This document shows, piece after piece, positions 1-8,309 of a stretch of DNA of 64,000 bases; within the stretch, counting starts at the first letter, position 1; the number at the start of each line of letters is the position of its first letter. The stretch comes from Melioribacter sp051488685 (GTDB lineage Bacteria > Bacteroidota > Ignavibacteria > Ignavibacteriales > Melioribacteraceae). The position numbers and the translations under genes were made by a program. The notes beneath the pieces were generated by a model, which was not told where the DNA came from, made no database searches, and saw only the letters and a list, made by a program, of their open reading frames with translations. The stretch covers positions 186,001 through 250,000 of the forward strand of contig NZ_JBPSEH010000001.1 of NCBI RefSeq assembly GCF_051488685.1, given 5' to 3'.

Positions 1-460
1 GGGCTCGTCTCGATACGCACTACGTACTACTTCGACGAGCGGCTGCATCCTGCGGTCGTTGAGTTTTCTTCGATAGAAGAACATATCGAAACGACCGCCC
101 GAGCTCGTCTCGATACGCACTTCGTGCTACTCGACGAGCTTGAAAATTTGCGGTTGCTGAGCTTGCCGAAGCAAACACTCCGGGCTCGTCTCGATACGCA
201 CTACGTACTACTTCGACGAGCGGCTGCATCCTGCGGTCGTTGAGTTTTCTTCGATAGAAGAACATATCGAAACGACCGCCTGAGCTCGTTTCGATACGAA
301 CTTCGTTCTACTCAACGAGCTTAGAAGTCTGCGGTTGCTGAGCTTGTCGAAGCAAACACTCCGAGCTCGTTTCGATACGCACTTCGTGCTACTCGACGAG
401 CTTGAAAATTTGCGGTTGCTGAGCTTGTCGAAGCAACCGCTTTTGTAAAAGAGGATTTTT
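1..460. repeat. Array of interleaved palindromic repeats (families A, B, C)
   Basis: No gene is supported here. The stretch is built from three palindromic families. Family A is about 40 bp and reads GCTCGTCTCGATACGCAC...TACTCGACGAGC. Family B is GCGGTTGCTGAGCTTGTCGAAGCAA. Family C starts TGCGGTCGTTGAGTTTTC and ends ATCGAAACGACCGC. A units start near 1, 101, 182, 282 and 362. The block at 1-100 is repeated almost exactly at 182-281, giving a higher-order period of about 181 bp. The same families recur near 9.7, 39.0, 39.7 and 44.0 kb. The rest, up to 641, holds nothing recognisable. Confidence 0.9.
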
Positions 461-641
461 AAGATTCTTCAGAGGTTGCTTCGTTCGCTTCGCTCACTCG
501 CAAGGACATGGTCTCACTCACAAAGACGTTGACAAATCTAAAAAACCAAAACTCATTCGGGAATAATTAATAATTATTCCACCTGACAATATTTAAAGAA
601 CTTCCACTTTTCATTAGCGATTTCGACACTTTGCTCGATCG

Positions 642-1427
642 CTAAGAGGCAGTGAGAATTTCTACACCATTATCTGAAGAACAGTAAACTGAATCTACAA
701 GTTTATTCAAAAAAATTCCGTGCTCTACGACACCAGCTCTTTCGTTCAACAACGAGCTTAATTCTGCGGGATTGTCAATCTTTCCAAAGTACGCATCAAC
801 AATAAAATTTCCTTCGTCAGTAATAAAGAGTTCGCCAGCTTCCGTTTTTCTAATTTTTGTAGTGGCGCCGAGCGACTCAAGAAATTTAATTTCACTTTCC
901 AGAGCAAATTGTAAAACTTCTACTGGCACAAAAAAGTTCGTCCCTAATTTTTCTGATATTTTTGTTTTATCTACAACTATTAATAATCTTTTTGTATTCT
1001 GAGCAATCACTTTTTCCCGCAGCAAAGCACCACCACCACCTTTAATTAAATTCAATTCGCTGTCGACTTCATCTGCACCGTCAATTGTTATGTCAATTAT
1101 GTTTGCCAATTTTTCGGGGTTGGTTCTTTGTTCTTTGTTCGTTGTTCGTGGTTCGTGGTTCGTGGTTCGTTGTTCGTGGTTCGTGTTTTTTTTAAATAGT
1201 TGGTTTAAGGACAGTAACGGAATTCCGAGTTCGGTGGCTAAGTCTTCCGTTCTTTTTGAAGTTGGGATACCGTAAATATTTTTCAAATTACCGTCCTTAA
1301 TTTTTTCAGCGATTTTCATTATGGCAAATTTAGCTGTCGACCCCGTGCCCAAACCTACAATCATGTTGTCTTTAATCTCGTCAACTGCCTTTTCTGCTGC
1401 AATTTGCTTCAGCTTACTATAATCCAT
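642..1427 (-). CDS. rpiA: Ribose-5-phosphate isomerase A with low-complexity insertion
   Basis: Interconverts ribose-5-phosphate and ribulose-5-phosphate in the non-oxidative pentose phosphate pathway. Seen: the N-terminal phosphate loop VGLGTGSTAKFAI, the catalytic-site segment DITIDGADEVD, GGGGALLREK, and a C-terminal region ending near DNGVEIL. I start at the ATG at 1427 because AGGAAT lies about 7 nt upstream; a longer frame opening with GTG at 1499 would add 24 residues not typical of the family. Odd: between the strand ending IPLLSLNQL and the DGADEVD motif there are about 26 extra residues rich in N, H, E, Q, R and T. They are encoded by nine tandem 7-bp units plus a homopolymer of eight A (coding strand). 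Without them the protein is about the usual 235 residues. The gene follows GxxExxY and mla genes on the same strand but is separated by repeats, so it is probably transcribed separately. Confidence 0.93.
   Translation of the reverse strand: MDYSKLKQIAAEKAVDEIKDNMIVGLGTGSTAKFAIMKIAEKIKDGNLKNIYGIPTSKRTEDLATELGIPLLSLNQLFKKNTNHEQRTTNHEPRTTNKEQRTNPEKLANIIDITIDGADEVDSELNLIKGGGGALLREKVIAQNTKRLLIVVDKTKISEKLGTNFFVPVEVLQFALESEIKFLESLGATTKIRKTEAGELFITDEGNFIVDAYFGKIDNPAELSSLLNERAGVVEHGIFLNKLVDSVYCSSDNGVEILTAS
1123..1185. repeat. Heptanucleotide tandem repeat inside rpiA
   Basis: Nine contiguous 7-bp units of the form GTTCNNN (GTTCTTT x2, GTTCGTT, GTTCGTG x3, GTTCGTT, GTTCGTG x2) followed by eight T. Nine units make 63 nt, or 21 codons, so the rpiA frame is kept. 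Gain or loss of one or two units would shift it. The same heptamer family fills 32482-32642. Confidence 0.95.
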
Positions 1428-1574
1428 GACTTTATTCCTAAAAAATTTCGTGCCAATGTGAATTAATTTGATTCCTTTAAAATATTCAATTTTTTTCACA
1501 AAATAGGTGCGAAATATTTTCGGGGTTTAAAAATTTTTTGCGGTTTTTTCAATGCAAGGAGGGAGGGGAATATT

Positions 1575-1733
1575 GAAACCGCCAAGAACGCTAAGTGTTC
1601 TCTGCGTTTCTTTGCGATCTTTGCGGTTTAAAAAAATTAGTAGCTCAGCCTTATATCTTCTTCCTTTGAAGTAGAAGGCAATATTGAAACCGCAAAGAGC
1701 GCTAAGAGCGCTAAGTGAGTTTTGCGGTTAAAA
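1575..1733. repeat. Two CGCAAAG-type palindromic repeats (family G)
   Basis: Two imperfect palindromes, about 1575-1632 and 1689-1733. They start AAACCGC(A/C)AAGA(G/A)CGC and end CTTTGCGGTTT or TTTTGCGGTT. They lie just downstream of the GxxExxY gene, and a third lies just upstream of it (2160-2226). Three more copies form a tandem array at 49268-49618. Confidence 0.88.
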
Positions 1734-1739
1734 AATATT

Positions 1740-2120
1740 TTACAGATTATTAACCACTCTCCTAATTCCGTCCTTTAACATTTTCACATTAAAATTAATC
1801 AAATAGCCAAGCTTACAGTTGCTCAACTTCAAGTAAGTTAATATCTGCGCCAGATGGACATCGTTTAAACTTTCCACAGATTTTATTTCAATTATAACTT
1901 TTTTATTAACCAGCAAATCAATTCGGTAACCGATATCGAGTTTAACATCTTTATAAACAACCGGCAATTCTTTTTGTGATTCAACATACAAACCTGAATT
2001 AATTAATTCATACTTAAGAGTAGCCTCGTAAGTCGATTCTAAAAGTCCAGGCCCGAGTGTTCGATGTACAGACAATGCACAGTCAACGATAATTTTTCCT
2101 ATTTCATTTTCCGTCAACAT
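1740..2120 (-). CDS. GxxExxY family protein (PD-(D/E)XK-like)
   Basis: A 126-residue member of the GxxExxY family, named for the motif GLLESTY seen at about residues 24-30. The later segment DIGYRIDLLVNKKVIIEIKS carries the D and E-x-K residues of a PD-(D/E)XK nuclease-like fold. The biological role of this family is not established. No signal peptide or membrane segment is visible. The gene stands between palindromic G repeats on both sides, which is the usual context of this family in many genomes as far as I know, and suggests it travels with the repeats. It is complete, and the start ATG at 2120 is the natural one because the family begins close to (T)ENEIGK. Confidence 0.88.
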   Translation of the reverse strand: MLTENEIGKIIVDCALSVHRTLGPGLLESTYEATLKYELINSGLYVESQKELPVVYKDVKLDIGYRIDLLVNKKVIIEIKSVESLNDVHLAQILTYLKLSNCKLGYLINFNVKMLKDGIRRVVNNL

Positions 2121-2121
2121 T

Positions 2122-2226
2122 TATTTCTCTGCGGCTTTGGCGGTTATGCATATATTTATTGAAACCGCTAAGAACGCAAAGAGCGCAAAGTGTTCTCTGC
2201 GCCTCTTTGCGGCCTTTGCGGTTTAA
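2122..2226. repeat. CGCAAAG-type palindromic repeat upstream of GxxExxY gene
   Basis: A half element at about 2122-2148 (CTGCGGCTTTGGCGGTT) is followed by a full palindrome at 2160-2226 that starts GAAACCGCTAAGAACGC and ends GGCCTTTGCGGTTT. It is the same family as 1575-1733 and 49268-49618. Confidence 0.88.
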
Positions 2227-2265
2227 AAAAATCTCTCTCTGTACGTTAGCAATGTAATAAGTTAT

Positions 2266-3303
2266 TCACTCTTTAGCATCGAGTTTCTTTTCTAGTTCGA
2301 GTAATTCTTTTATCTTCATATCAAGAAGTTGATTCTGTCTTTTCAGTTCCTCAATTCTCTTTTCAATTTCTTTTTCATATTCAACCTTATTCCAGTACCC
2401 TCTCTCCTCGAAGTAGCCTTTGAAAAGCCAGTTATGTTTGAGTGCTTCCATATTTTCGTAGAGACTCGAAGTAGCCATGCGTGCTTCGTCTGAAGTGCGT
2501 GTTAGATTCGAAATAACCTGCTTAAGCGAATCCGCCATTTTTTGATCGCTTACCAGCACACCCAGTACTCCCTCGCCTCGATCAACTTTGTCGACGACTC
2601 TTTTTACATCGTAGATTGCCGAGTCGACATTAGAAATAATTGATTTTATACTTCCGGTCATTTCAACAATAATATCTGAAACATCTGTTAATCGTTTAGT
2701 AACTTGAGTTAAGCTCCTGTCGGCATTTTTTGTAATGCTTACAGCCGATTCATAAAGTCGGTCGTCGTTGACAATTTTTCCAATTGTTCCTTCGCCTTTA
2801 TTAACTTTGGCAACTATTTCTGCCAGATCTTTCGTAAGGTCTTTCAAGTATGAAATTGTCGATTCCGTTTGTTCCATTATTACAGAAAGATTGAGAGGAT
2901 TCTTAGATTTAATTATGCCGCCGTTTTTGATGACGGGTTGGTCGGCAGAGCCAGGCGAAATGGTAACAATCTTTTTACCGACGAGTCCTTCAGTTTCAAT
3001 TGAAGCTTCGCTATCGAGTCGGATGAAATGAACCAGGTCGTTGTCTATTCTCATAACGACTTCAACGTTTCCATCTTTTCCGCCTACTAAAGAGATATTG
3101 CTCACACTCCCGATATCGTAGCCGCTCAGGCGCACCGGAGCGCCGGGTTTTAGTCCTTCTATCTGATCGAAATATGTTCTGATTTCGATTGTGCTTGTAA
3201 ACAAATTTTCTCGATTCCCTATTAAAAAAATTGATATTACCAGAAGAACTGTACCGATAAAAATAAATAGCCCCAGGCGTGCTCCTTCCAGATTTTTTAA
3301 CAT
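2266..3303 (-). CDS. mlaD: MCE-domain lipid-transport protein (MlaD family)
   Basis: Periplasm-facing substrate-binding subunit of a phospholipid ABC transporter (Mla/Mce type). Seen: one N-terminal membrane helix at about residues 9-28 (LGLFIFIGTVLLVISIFLIG); an MCE domain at about 38-115 with the segment GLKPGAPVRLSGYDIGSV; a long helical region with repeated heptad character; and a charged C-terminal coiled coil rich in K, E and L from about 305. The length of 345 residues exceeds E. coli MlaD (about 183) but fits the longer forms in Bacteroidota. The gene is last in an mlaE-mlaF-mlaD operon; the stop-to-start gap from mlaF is 10 nt. Cargo is not shown by the sequence. Confidence 0.93.
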   Translation of the reverse strand: MLKNLEGARLGLFIFIGTVLLVISIFLIGNRENLFTSTIEIRTYFDQIEGLKPGAPVRLSGYDIGSVSNISLVGGKDGNVEVVMRIDNDLVHFIRLDSEASIETEGLVGKKIVTISPGSADQPVIKNGGIIKSKNPLNLSVIMEQTESTISYLKDLTKDLAEIVAKVNKGEGTIGKIVNDDRLYESAVSITKNADRSLTQVTKRLTDVSDIIVEMTGSIKSIISNVDSAIYDVKRVVDKVDRGEGVLGVLVSDQKMADSLKQVISNLTRTSDEARMATSSLYENMEALKHNWLFKGYFEERGYWNKVEYEKEIEKRIEELKRQNQLLDMKIKELLELEKKLDAKE

Positions 3304-3313
3304 TACTACCTCA

Positions 3314-4072
3314 CTAAGCTTTAATTAATTCGTGACTAAAAAAGTTTTTCAGGAACGGGTCGTTCGATTTAATAAGTTCATCGATTGTTCCTTCGTAAGC
3401 AATCTTAGCATCTTTCAGAAAGATTGCTCTATCGGCAATAATTTCTGCGCAAATCAAATCGTGAGTAACAATAACAGAAGTCATATTTAATTTTTTTTGA
3501 AGGTTTAGAATCAACTCGCTGATTTCCTTTGTGGTAATTGGGTCGAGTCCGGTAGTTGGTTCGTCGTAGAGCATCAAGCGCGGCTCTGTAATAATCGAGC
3601 GAGCAAGTCCAATTCTTTTTTTCATTCCACCCGATAATTCAGATGGCATTTTATTGATTGCGTGCTCTAACGACACAAGTTCCAGCGTATATTCCACTTT
3701 GTCGTTAATTTCCTTATCAGTAAGATTCGGAAAATTTCTTTTGAGAGGAAATGCCAGGTTTTCCCTTACGGTCATTGAATCATAAAGAGCTGCACTTTGA
3801 AATAAGAAACCGATATTTTTTCGTACTTCATTCAACTGCTTCAAATTAAGAGCTACTATATTTTTCCCATCAACCAAGATATTGCCGCTATCGGGAGATA
3901 ATAAACCGACAATGCATTTAAGCAACACGCTTTTGCCCTGTCCGCTTCTTCCGAAGACGACAAGGTTTTCACCTTTCGAAACATAAAGTGAAATGTTGTC
4001 GAGTACAACCAGTTGTCCGAATCTTTTACTAAGATTTTCTATTTCGATCACCCGAGCGTTGGCCATAACCAT
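3314..4072 (-). CDS. mlaF: ABC transporter ATP-binding protein (MlaF)
   Basis: ATPase subunit of the Mla phospholipid transporter. Seen: Walker A GRSGQGKS, Q-loop LFQSAALYDSMTVREN, signature LSGGMKKR, Walker B LMLYDEPTTGLDP, and the switch histidine in IVTHD. The length of 252 residues is normal. The start codon at 4072 lies 25 nt inside the 3' end of mlaE, so translation is probably coupled. An internal ATG three codons in (MANARVIEIENL) is an equally good start. With mlaE and mlaD it forms a complete inner-membrane Mla/TGD-like complex. No mlaB or mlaC homologue is visible nearby, which is usual for this lineage. Confidence 0.95.
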   Translation of the reverse strand: MVMANARVIEIENLSKRFGQLVVLDNISLYVSKGENLVVFGRSGQGKSVLLKCIVGLLSPDSGNILVDGKNIVALNLKQLNEVRKNIGFLFQSAALYDSMTVRENLAFPLKRNFPNLTDKEINDKVEYTLELVSLEHAINKMPSELSGGMKKRIGLARSIITEPRLMLYDEPTTGLDPITTKEISELILNLQKKLNMTSVIVTHDLICAEIIADRAIFLKDAKIAYEGTIDELIKSNDPFLKNFFSHELIKA

Positions 4073-4857
4073 AAAGTAATTTTTACTAAAATCATATCAA
4101 AAATTAAAATCAGAAGAGAAGCAAGAACAACTGAAGTAGTCGAAGCTCTTCCGACTCCTTCGGTGCCTCCTTCGGTTGTATATCCTTTGTATGCGCCGAC
4201 AATTCCAACTATGTAACCAAATACAAATGTTTTTGCAATTCCAGGGACAAAGTCACCGAATTCAATTGACCTTATAACCGAGTCGATATAGTATCTGAAA
4301 TTAATACTTTCTGTAATTAGGATAGCAAGGTAGCCGCCAAAAATAGCGATAACGACCACATAAATTGTAAGTACTGGTAATATCATTGTAGTTGCAATTA
4401 CACGAGTTACTATCAAGTATTTAAACGGGTTAACGCCTGTAACTTCCATTGCGTCGATTTGTTCAGTAACGCGCATCGAGCCGAGTTCTGCACCGATACC
4501 AGAACTGACACGACCGGCAAAAATGAGCGCAGTTATAACAGGTCCCAACTCCCTGACTACGGAGAGAGCAACCATTCCAGGCAGAAAATCTGATGCACCG
4601 AATCGTGCCATAACAGGTTGGCTCTGCATTGCAAGAACCAGGCCGATGATAAATCCAGTGACGCTTACAATGCCGAAAGTTTTGACACCCAGCTCGTCCA
4701 TATGCTTTTTAATTTCTGGAATTTCATAAGGAGGCAGAAATGCTTGTTTGAAGAATTCGATGTTGAAAATTGTAAGTCCTGTAATGGTAGCAAAAAAATT
4801 ATAGAGATTATCTCTAAAATTTAATTTTCTGCCATATCGATGTTTGGGTAGTTTCAT
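4048..4857 (-). CDS. mlaE: ABC transporter permease (MlaE family)
   Basis: Integral membrane permease of the Mla lipid transporter. The 269-residue protein has the family pattern: an amphipathic N-terminal region, then about five hydrophobic segments, with the conserved cytoplasmic stretch GAELGSMRVTEQIDAMEV (about residues 130-147) that contacts the ATPase. It is the first gene of the operon and overlaps mlaF by 25 nt. An AT-rich palindrome (4885-4903) sits just upstream of the start, followed further upstream by a repeat array, so the promoter is probably in 4858-4915. Confidence 0.94.
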   Translation of the reverse strand: MKLPKHRYGRKLNFRDNLYNFFATITGLTIFNIEFFKQAFLPPYEIPEIKKHMDELGVKTFGIVSVTGFIIGLVLAMQSQPVMARFGASDFLPGMVALSVVRELGPVITALIFAGRVSSGIGAELGSMRVTEQIDAMEVTGVNPFKYLIVTRVIATTMILPVLTIYVVVIAIFGGYLAILITESINFRYYIDSVIRSIEFGDFVPGIAKTFVFGYIVGIVGAYKGYTTEGGTEGVGRASTTSVVLASLLILIFDMILVKITLWLWPTLG

Positions 4858-4884
4858 TGTTTATTTATTCTAAATAGCACTTCC

Positions 4885-4903
4885 AAAATAGTAAAACTAT
4901 TTT
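4885..4903. promoter_or_regulatory. Palindrome AAAATAGT-AAA-ACTATTTT upstream of mlaE
   Basis: A perfect 8-bp inverted repeat with a 3-nt spacer lies 28 nt before the mlaE start. The half-site AAAATAGTAAAA also forms the arms of a larger inverted repeat between 18636 and 18680. It may be an operator; it has no U-tract that would make it a terminator. Function is inferred only. Confidence 0.35.
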
Positions 4904-4916
4904 ATAGTTAAAAAGG

Positions 4917-5385
4917 GATTGGTGTGCGGGGGTTATGGTGTTCGTGGTGCGGGAGGTGGGGAGTTTTTTGTTTTATGGTAATATGCTTCTGTTGTAAGTC
5001 CTTACGTACGAGTATATCAACATTGTCTTTGCGAGTGAGTAAAGCGAACGAAGCAAACTCTGAATAATCTTAAAAGTTCACTTTTACGAAAGCGGTTGCT
5101 TCGACAAGCTCAGCAACCGCTGCGTGTGCTTAATTGCTCTTTATTAAAACTACATGAGATTGCTTCGTCCCGCCTTCGGCGGGACACGCAATGACAGTCT
5201 CAGGATTGTCTTATCGAATGATTCCCAAAAGTCTTTGCGAGCGAGTGAAACGAACGAAACAAACTCAAACAAAAGCTTTCTTAGATTACTTCGTCATCCC
5301 CCCCGCCTATGGCGGGGTGATTCCTCGTAATGACATTTACTGACTTGTTTTTGCAAAAAAACGGAGTGAGCGAAGCAAACTCTCG
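4917..5385. repeat. Composite repeat array upstream of mlaE (families D, B, E, F)
   Basis: A G-rich block (4917-4976, containing GTTCGTGGTGCGGGAG) is followed by palindromic units. D is TCTTTGCGAGCGAGTGAAACGA with GCGAAGCAAACTC (near 5027 and 5233). B is GCGGTTGCTTCGACAAGC with CTCAGCAACCGC (5094-5121). E is GAGATTGCTTCGTCCCGCC with GGCGGGACACGCAATGACA (about 5157-5196). F is TTCGTCATCCCCCCCGCC with GGCGGGGTGATTCCTCGTAA. The order G-rich block then D, B, E, D recurs from 9339. The part at 5232-5383 is repeated almost exactly at 5838-5988, on the other side of the GIY-YIG gene. Confidence 0.9.
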
Positions 5386-5423
5386 TACATAGTTTTTTCA
5401 ATTTAACAATGCTAATCCTGACG

Positions 5424-5711
5424 TTAAATTAATTCGTTATATAAGTCGCGCCAGGAGGGATTCATATTATTTATAAGCTCGAGCTTTTTTCTTCGTGAGC
5501 CTGCTTTTATTTGCTTTTCTCTTCTAATTGCATTATAAGGTGAATCATGAATTTCGTACCAAACCAGTTTTGTGCAATTATATCTTTTCGTAAATCCTTT
5601 TATTAGTTTGCATTTGTGCTCATAAACCCTTCTTATGAGATTATTTGTCATACCGGTATAAAGTACTGTATTATTTTTATTAGTCATAATATAAACGTAA
5701 TACTTCTTCAT
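5424..5711 (-). CDS. Small GIY-YIG domain protein
   Basis: A 95-residue single-domain GIY-YIG protein (UvrC N-terminal-like, YhbQ/UPF0213-like group). Seen: the paired motif YYVYIMTN...VLYTGMTNNL at about residues 4-24, a downstream arginine and H in RRVYEH, and the conserved KQIK segment near residue 68. Members of the fold are metal-dependent endonucleases, but the role of the free-standing small proteins is not settled. It is unrelated in sequence detail to the second copy at 39317-39607, so it is not a recent duplicate. It sits exactly between two near-identical 150-bp direct repeats (5232-5383 and 5838-5988), which suggests a movable or duplicated unit. Confidence 0.88.
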   Translation of the reverse strand: MKKYYVYIMTNKNNTVLYTGMTNNLIRRVYEHKCKLIKGFTKRYNCTKLVWYEIHDSPYNAIRREKQIKAGSRRKKLELINNMNPSWRDLYNELI

Positions 5712-5837
5712 TAGAGAGACTCTAATGCTATATGAATGTAAAATTATTTATTAAAAAGTACAATTGAAAAATATTTTGTATTGACAAATGAGAAATTACA
5801 ATTGATCCTGGCTTTGCTAAAGAGCCTCTCCACTTTG

Positions 5838-5988
5838 TCTTTGCGAGCGAGTGAAACGAGCGAAGCAAACTCAAACAAATGCTTCTTCAGATTACTTCGT
5901 CATCCCCCCGCCTATGGCGGGGTGATTCCTCGTAATGACATTTACTGACTTGTTTTTGCAAAAAAACGGAGTGAGCGAAGCAAACTCT
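5838..5988. repeat. Direct-repeat copy of D+F repeats flanking the GIY-YIG gene
   Basis: This segment matches 5232-5383 at nearly every position: a D unit, the linker CAAACTCAAACAAA, the F palindrome around CCCCGCCTATGGCGGGG, and the tail GCAAAAAAACGGAGTGAGCG. The main difference is one C fewer in the C-run. Together the two copies bracket the GIY-YIG gene with a period of about 605 bp. Confidence 0.92.
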
Positions 5989-6001
5989 TAAAAAATGAAT
6001 G

Positions 6002-6622
6002 TCATTCGGAATTATCAAAAATATTTTTTAAGAAGGTTTTTCTATGGATTGGAGTTATCCCATATCGCTTAATTGCATCGTAATGCTCTTTCGTAGGATA
6101 GCCTTTATTTTTGTACCATCCATATTCAGGATAATAGAAAGCATAATTCTTCATAATTTCGTCACGAGTTACCTTTGCCAGAATCGAAGCCGAAGCAATT
6201 GCAAATGATTTTGTATCTCCTTTGACAATTGTGCGGCATTCAAATTCAGTGTCGAATTTTTTATTACCATCGACTAATATCAAGTGAGGTTTCACGCTCA
6301 ATTTATTCGTTGCGCATTGCATAGCTTTCAAAGTTGCATTCAATATATTTATCCGATCAATTTCTTTTTGATCGACAATTCCCACTCCATACGACAGTGC
6401 ATTTTTAATAATCCACTCAAAAAGTAGTTGTCGTTTTTTTTCACTTAGTTTCTTTGAATCATTAATTTCGTCATTCCAAACCCATGAATTAAAAATAACA
6501 GCAGCAGCAACAACTGGCCCGGCTAAGGGTCCTCGACCCGCTTCGTCCACTCCAGCAATGAATTCACCATCATTTTTCAAGAAAGAATTATCAAACTCTT
6601 TCAGGTTCATATTAAAACTCAT
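6002..6622 (-). CDS. rnhB: Ribonuclease HII
   Basis: Endonuclease that cleaves the RNA strand of RNA-DNA hybrids and removes misincorporated ribonucleotides. Seen: the catalytic N-terminal motif AGVDEAGRGPLAGPVVAAA (D26, E27), the second metal-site segment LILVDGNKKF, and SFAIASASILAKVTRD, which carries the conserved helix and acidic residue. At 206 residues it has the usual length. Its start overlaps the end of the upstream Omp85-like gene by 11 nt. A second Met at residue 5 could also be used. It is the last gene of a kinase-Omp85-rnhB run. Confidence 0.96.
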   Translation of the reverse strand: MSFNMNLKEFDNSFLKNDGEFIAGVDEAGRGPLAGPVVAAAVIFNSWVWNDEINDSKKLSEKKRQLLFEWIIKNALSYGVGIVDQKEIDRINILNATLKAMQCATNKLSVKPHLILVDGNKKFDTEFECRTIVKGDTKSFAIASASILAKVTRDEIMKNYAFYYPEYGWYKNKGYPTKEHYDAIKRYGITPIHRKTFLKNIFDNSE

Positions 6623-8309
6623 TAATTATTCCGAAATGAATTTTCCCCTCTCGATAAGAATCGCCTTTGCCAAGAGCAAAACTGACACTCATTATACCGA
6701 ATGCAGTTTCGAAATTAATTCCCATTCCATAACCAAATTTATAATCCGAAATATCATCGCGCTTGAAATATCCAGTATCAAAAAAGAGAAACGCATAAGT
6801 TTTTTGGGTCAGAATATATCTGTATTCAATATTCGACCAGAGAATTCTTTTGCCGGCAAATTGATTTTCAATGTAACCGCGTAATGTATTTGAACCACCG
6901 AGCAAATACATATCGCTTACTTCGATATTATCGCCTCGAATTTCGCGTGCATGAAAAGCAAAGGCAAGCACCTGCAATCGAAATATTTCAAGATAATAAC
7001 TGAAATCTACTTCGAATTGTTGCAAACTGTAGTTTCGTTTTTCAGGTAGATATTCCGCCGGTCCGTTTATTTTTTTTGAGTTGAGTTTATAAGTATTGTT
7101 AAACAAAATTCCACTCAGTGGAGAATAAACATTCTTTCTTGTGTCGATACTTAAATTAACACCGGTAATCAATGAAGTAGAATTATAAACCGTAAAACTT
7201 TTCATCTTGCGTTCAGTAGGAATAGTTGAACGATGCGCAACCGAGATTGAGCCCGTTACATCTTCGGAAGCAATAAATATTAGTTCGGCAGAAAGATTTC
7301 TTTGTACGTAAGTTGAATCCTGAATTCTCTGAAACAATCCCGAACTTAAATTCAAAGGGAAACCCAAAAGCCATGGTTCAAGATAGTTGACTTCGAGCTC
7401 CTGCGAATTACGATTTTCATTTTGCCAGCGGAAAGAAAGATTTCTTCCGGTACCAAAAATATTTCCGAGTCCAACATTTACCAGTCCCGTCACATAACCT
7501 TTTCCTGATGCGCCTGCAGGTACATATCCGATTATTCCGTCGAACTGGTTCGTCTGTTTTTCTTTTACTTTTATTCTCAGTACACCTTCATTTTTATTAT
7601 TAATAAAATATTCAGGCTTTTCCACAGTATCGAAATATTTTAACCTCATCAATCGCTCTGGAATTTTATTTATTTTATCACGCGTAAAAATTTCGCCAGC
7701 AGATATTCCTGCGTTTCTCAGTATGACATATTTCTTTGTTTTATTATTACCCTCTATTTCTATCTTTTCAATTTTCGCTAAAATACCTTTATCTATATTT
7801 AGATAAATATCCGCAAAGTGTTTATTCTGGTTTTCGAAGAAATAAATGGAAGCGATCTCAATTTTAGCAAATGGATAGCCTTGTCTTTCATAGTAATCCA
7901 GCAGACGATCGACATATTCCTCGAATTGCAACACAGAAAATATTTTTCCTTGAAGTTCGTTAATTACGTCGGTAATAAAAGTTGAATCCCAATCTCGAGC
8001 ATCCACAAAAATTTTATTTATAAATGTTGGATTTCCTTCGTCGATTTCTATCTGGGTTTTATCATTTTCGTATTTCTTGATTATTACATCCGTGTGATAA
8101 TAGCCGTAGTATGAATACAATTTTTCTATTGCGGCTTTAATCGAGTTGTTTTTGGCTCTTTGAATTACAGAGTCAAGAAGACTTTGTAATGTTTCCGAAT
8201 TAAATAGTTTATTTCCTTTAAACAAAATTTTATTTGTTGGTTGAGAAAAAGTATTAATGCTTAAGAGAAGCAAAAGATAAAAAACAAATTTAATATCTCG
8301 GCGTGTCAT
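6612..8309 (-). CDS. Omp85/BamA-superfamily outer membrane protein with POTRA domains
   Basis: A 565-residue outer-membrane protein. The first 23 residues form a signal peptide (FVFYLLLLLSINTFSQ). Residues of about 25-245 resemble two or three POTRA repeats (for example KIEKIEIEGNNKTKKYVILRNAG). The remainder is a beta-barrel ending in a short strand with a C-terminal F (FGIINEF). A motif near LGGSNTLRGYIENQFAG corresponds to the LRG lid-lock segment of the D15/Omp85 family. It is shorter than BamA (about 800) and closer to TamA or other surface-antigen members. It overlaps both the upstream kinase gene (20 nt) and rnhB (11 nt), so translation is coupled. Its passenger is not evident. Confidence 0.88.
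   Translation of the reverse strand: MTRRDIKFVFYLLLLLSINTFSQPTNKILFKGNKLFNSETLQSLLDSVIQRAKNNSIKAAIEKLYSYYGYYHTDVIIKKYENDKTQIEIDEGNPTFINKIFVDARDWDSTFITDVINELQGKIFSVLQFEEYVDRLLDYYERQGYPFAKIEIASIYFFENQNKHFADIYLNIDKGILAKIEKIEIEGNNKTKKYVILRNAGISAGEIFTRDKINKIPERLMRLKYFDTVEKPEYFINNKNEGVLRIKVKEKQTNQFDGIIGYVPAGASGKGYVTGLVNVGLGNIFGTGRNLSFRWQNENRNSQELEVNYLEPWLLGFPLNLSSGLFQRIQDSTYVQRNLSAELIFIASEDVTGSISVAHRSTIPTERKMKSFTVYNSTSLITGVNLSIDTRKNVYSPLSGILFNNTYKLNSKKINGPAEYLPEKRNYSLQQFEVDFSYYLEIFRLQVLAFAFHAREIRGDNIEVSDMYLLGGSNTLRGYIENQFAGKRILWSNIEYRYILTQKTYAFLFFDTGYFKRDDISDYKFGYGMGINFETAFGIMSVSFALGKGDSYREGKIHFGIINEF

Noticed and set aside
20..265. Open frame of 81 codons across the first repeat array
   Set aside because: It consists wholly of palindromic A and C units; frames through these repeats stay open by sequence accident and have no RBS or homology.
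1..460. Possible CRISPR array
   Set aside because: Units differ in spacing and are not separated by unique spacers of even length; the palindrome families alternate and no cas genes are present.
1428..1499. N-terminal extension of RpiA from a GTG at 1499
   Set aside because: ATG at 1427 has a well-spaced AGGAAT, and RpiA proteins start near this point.
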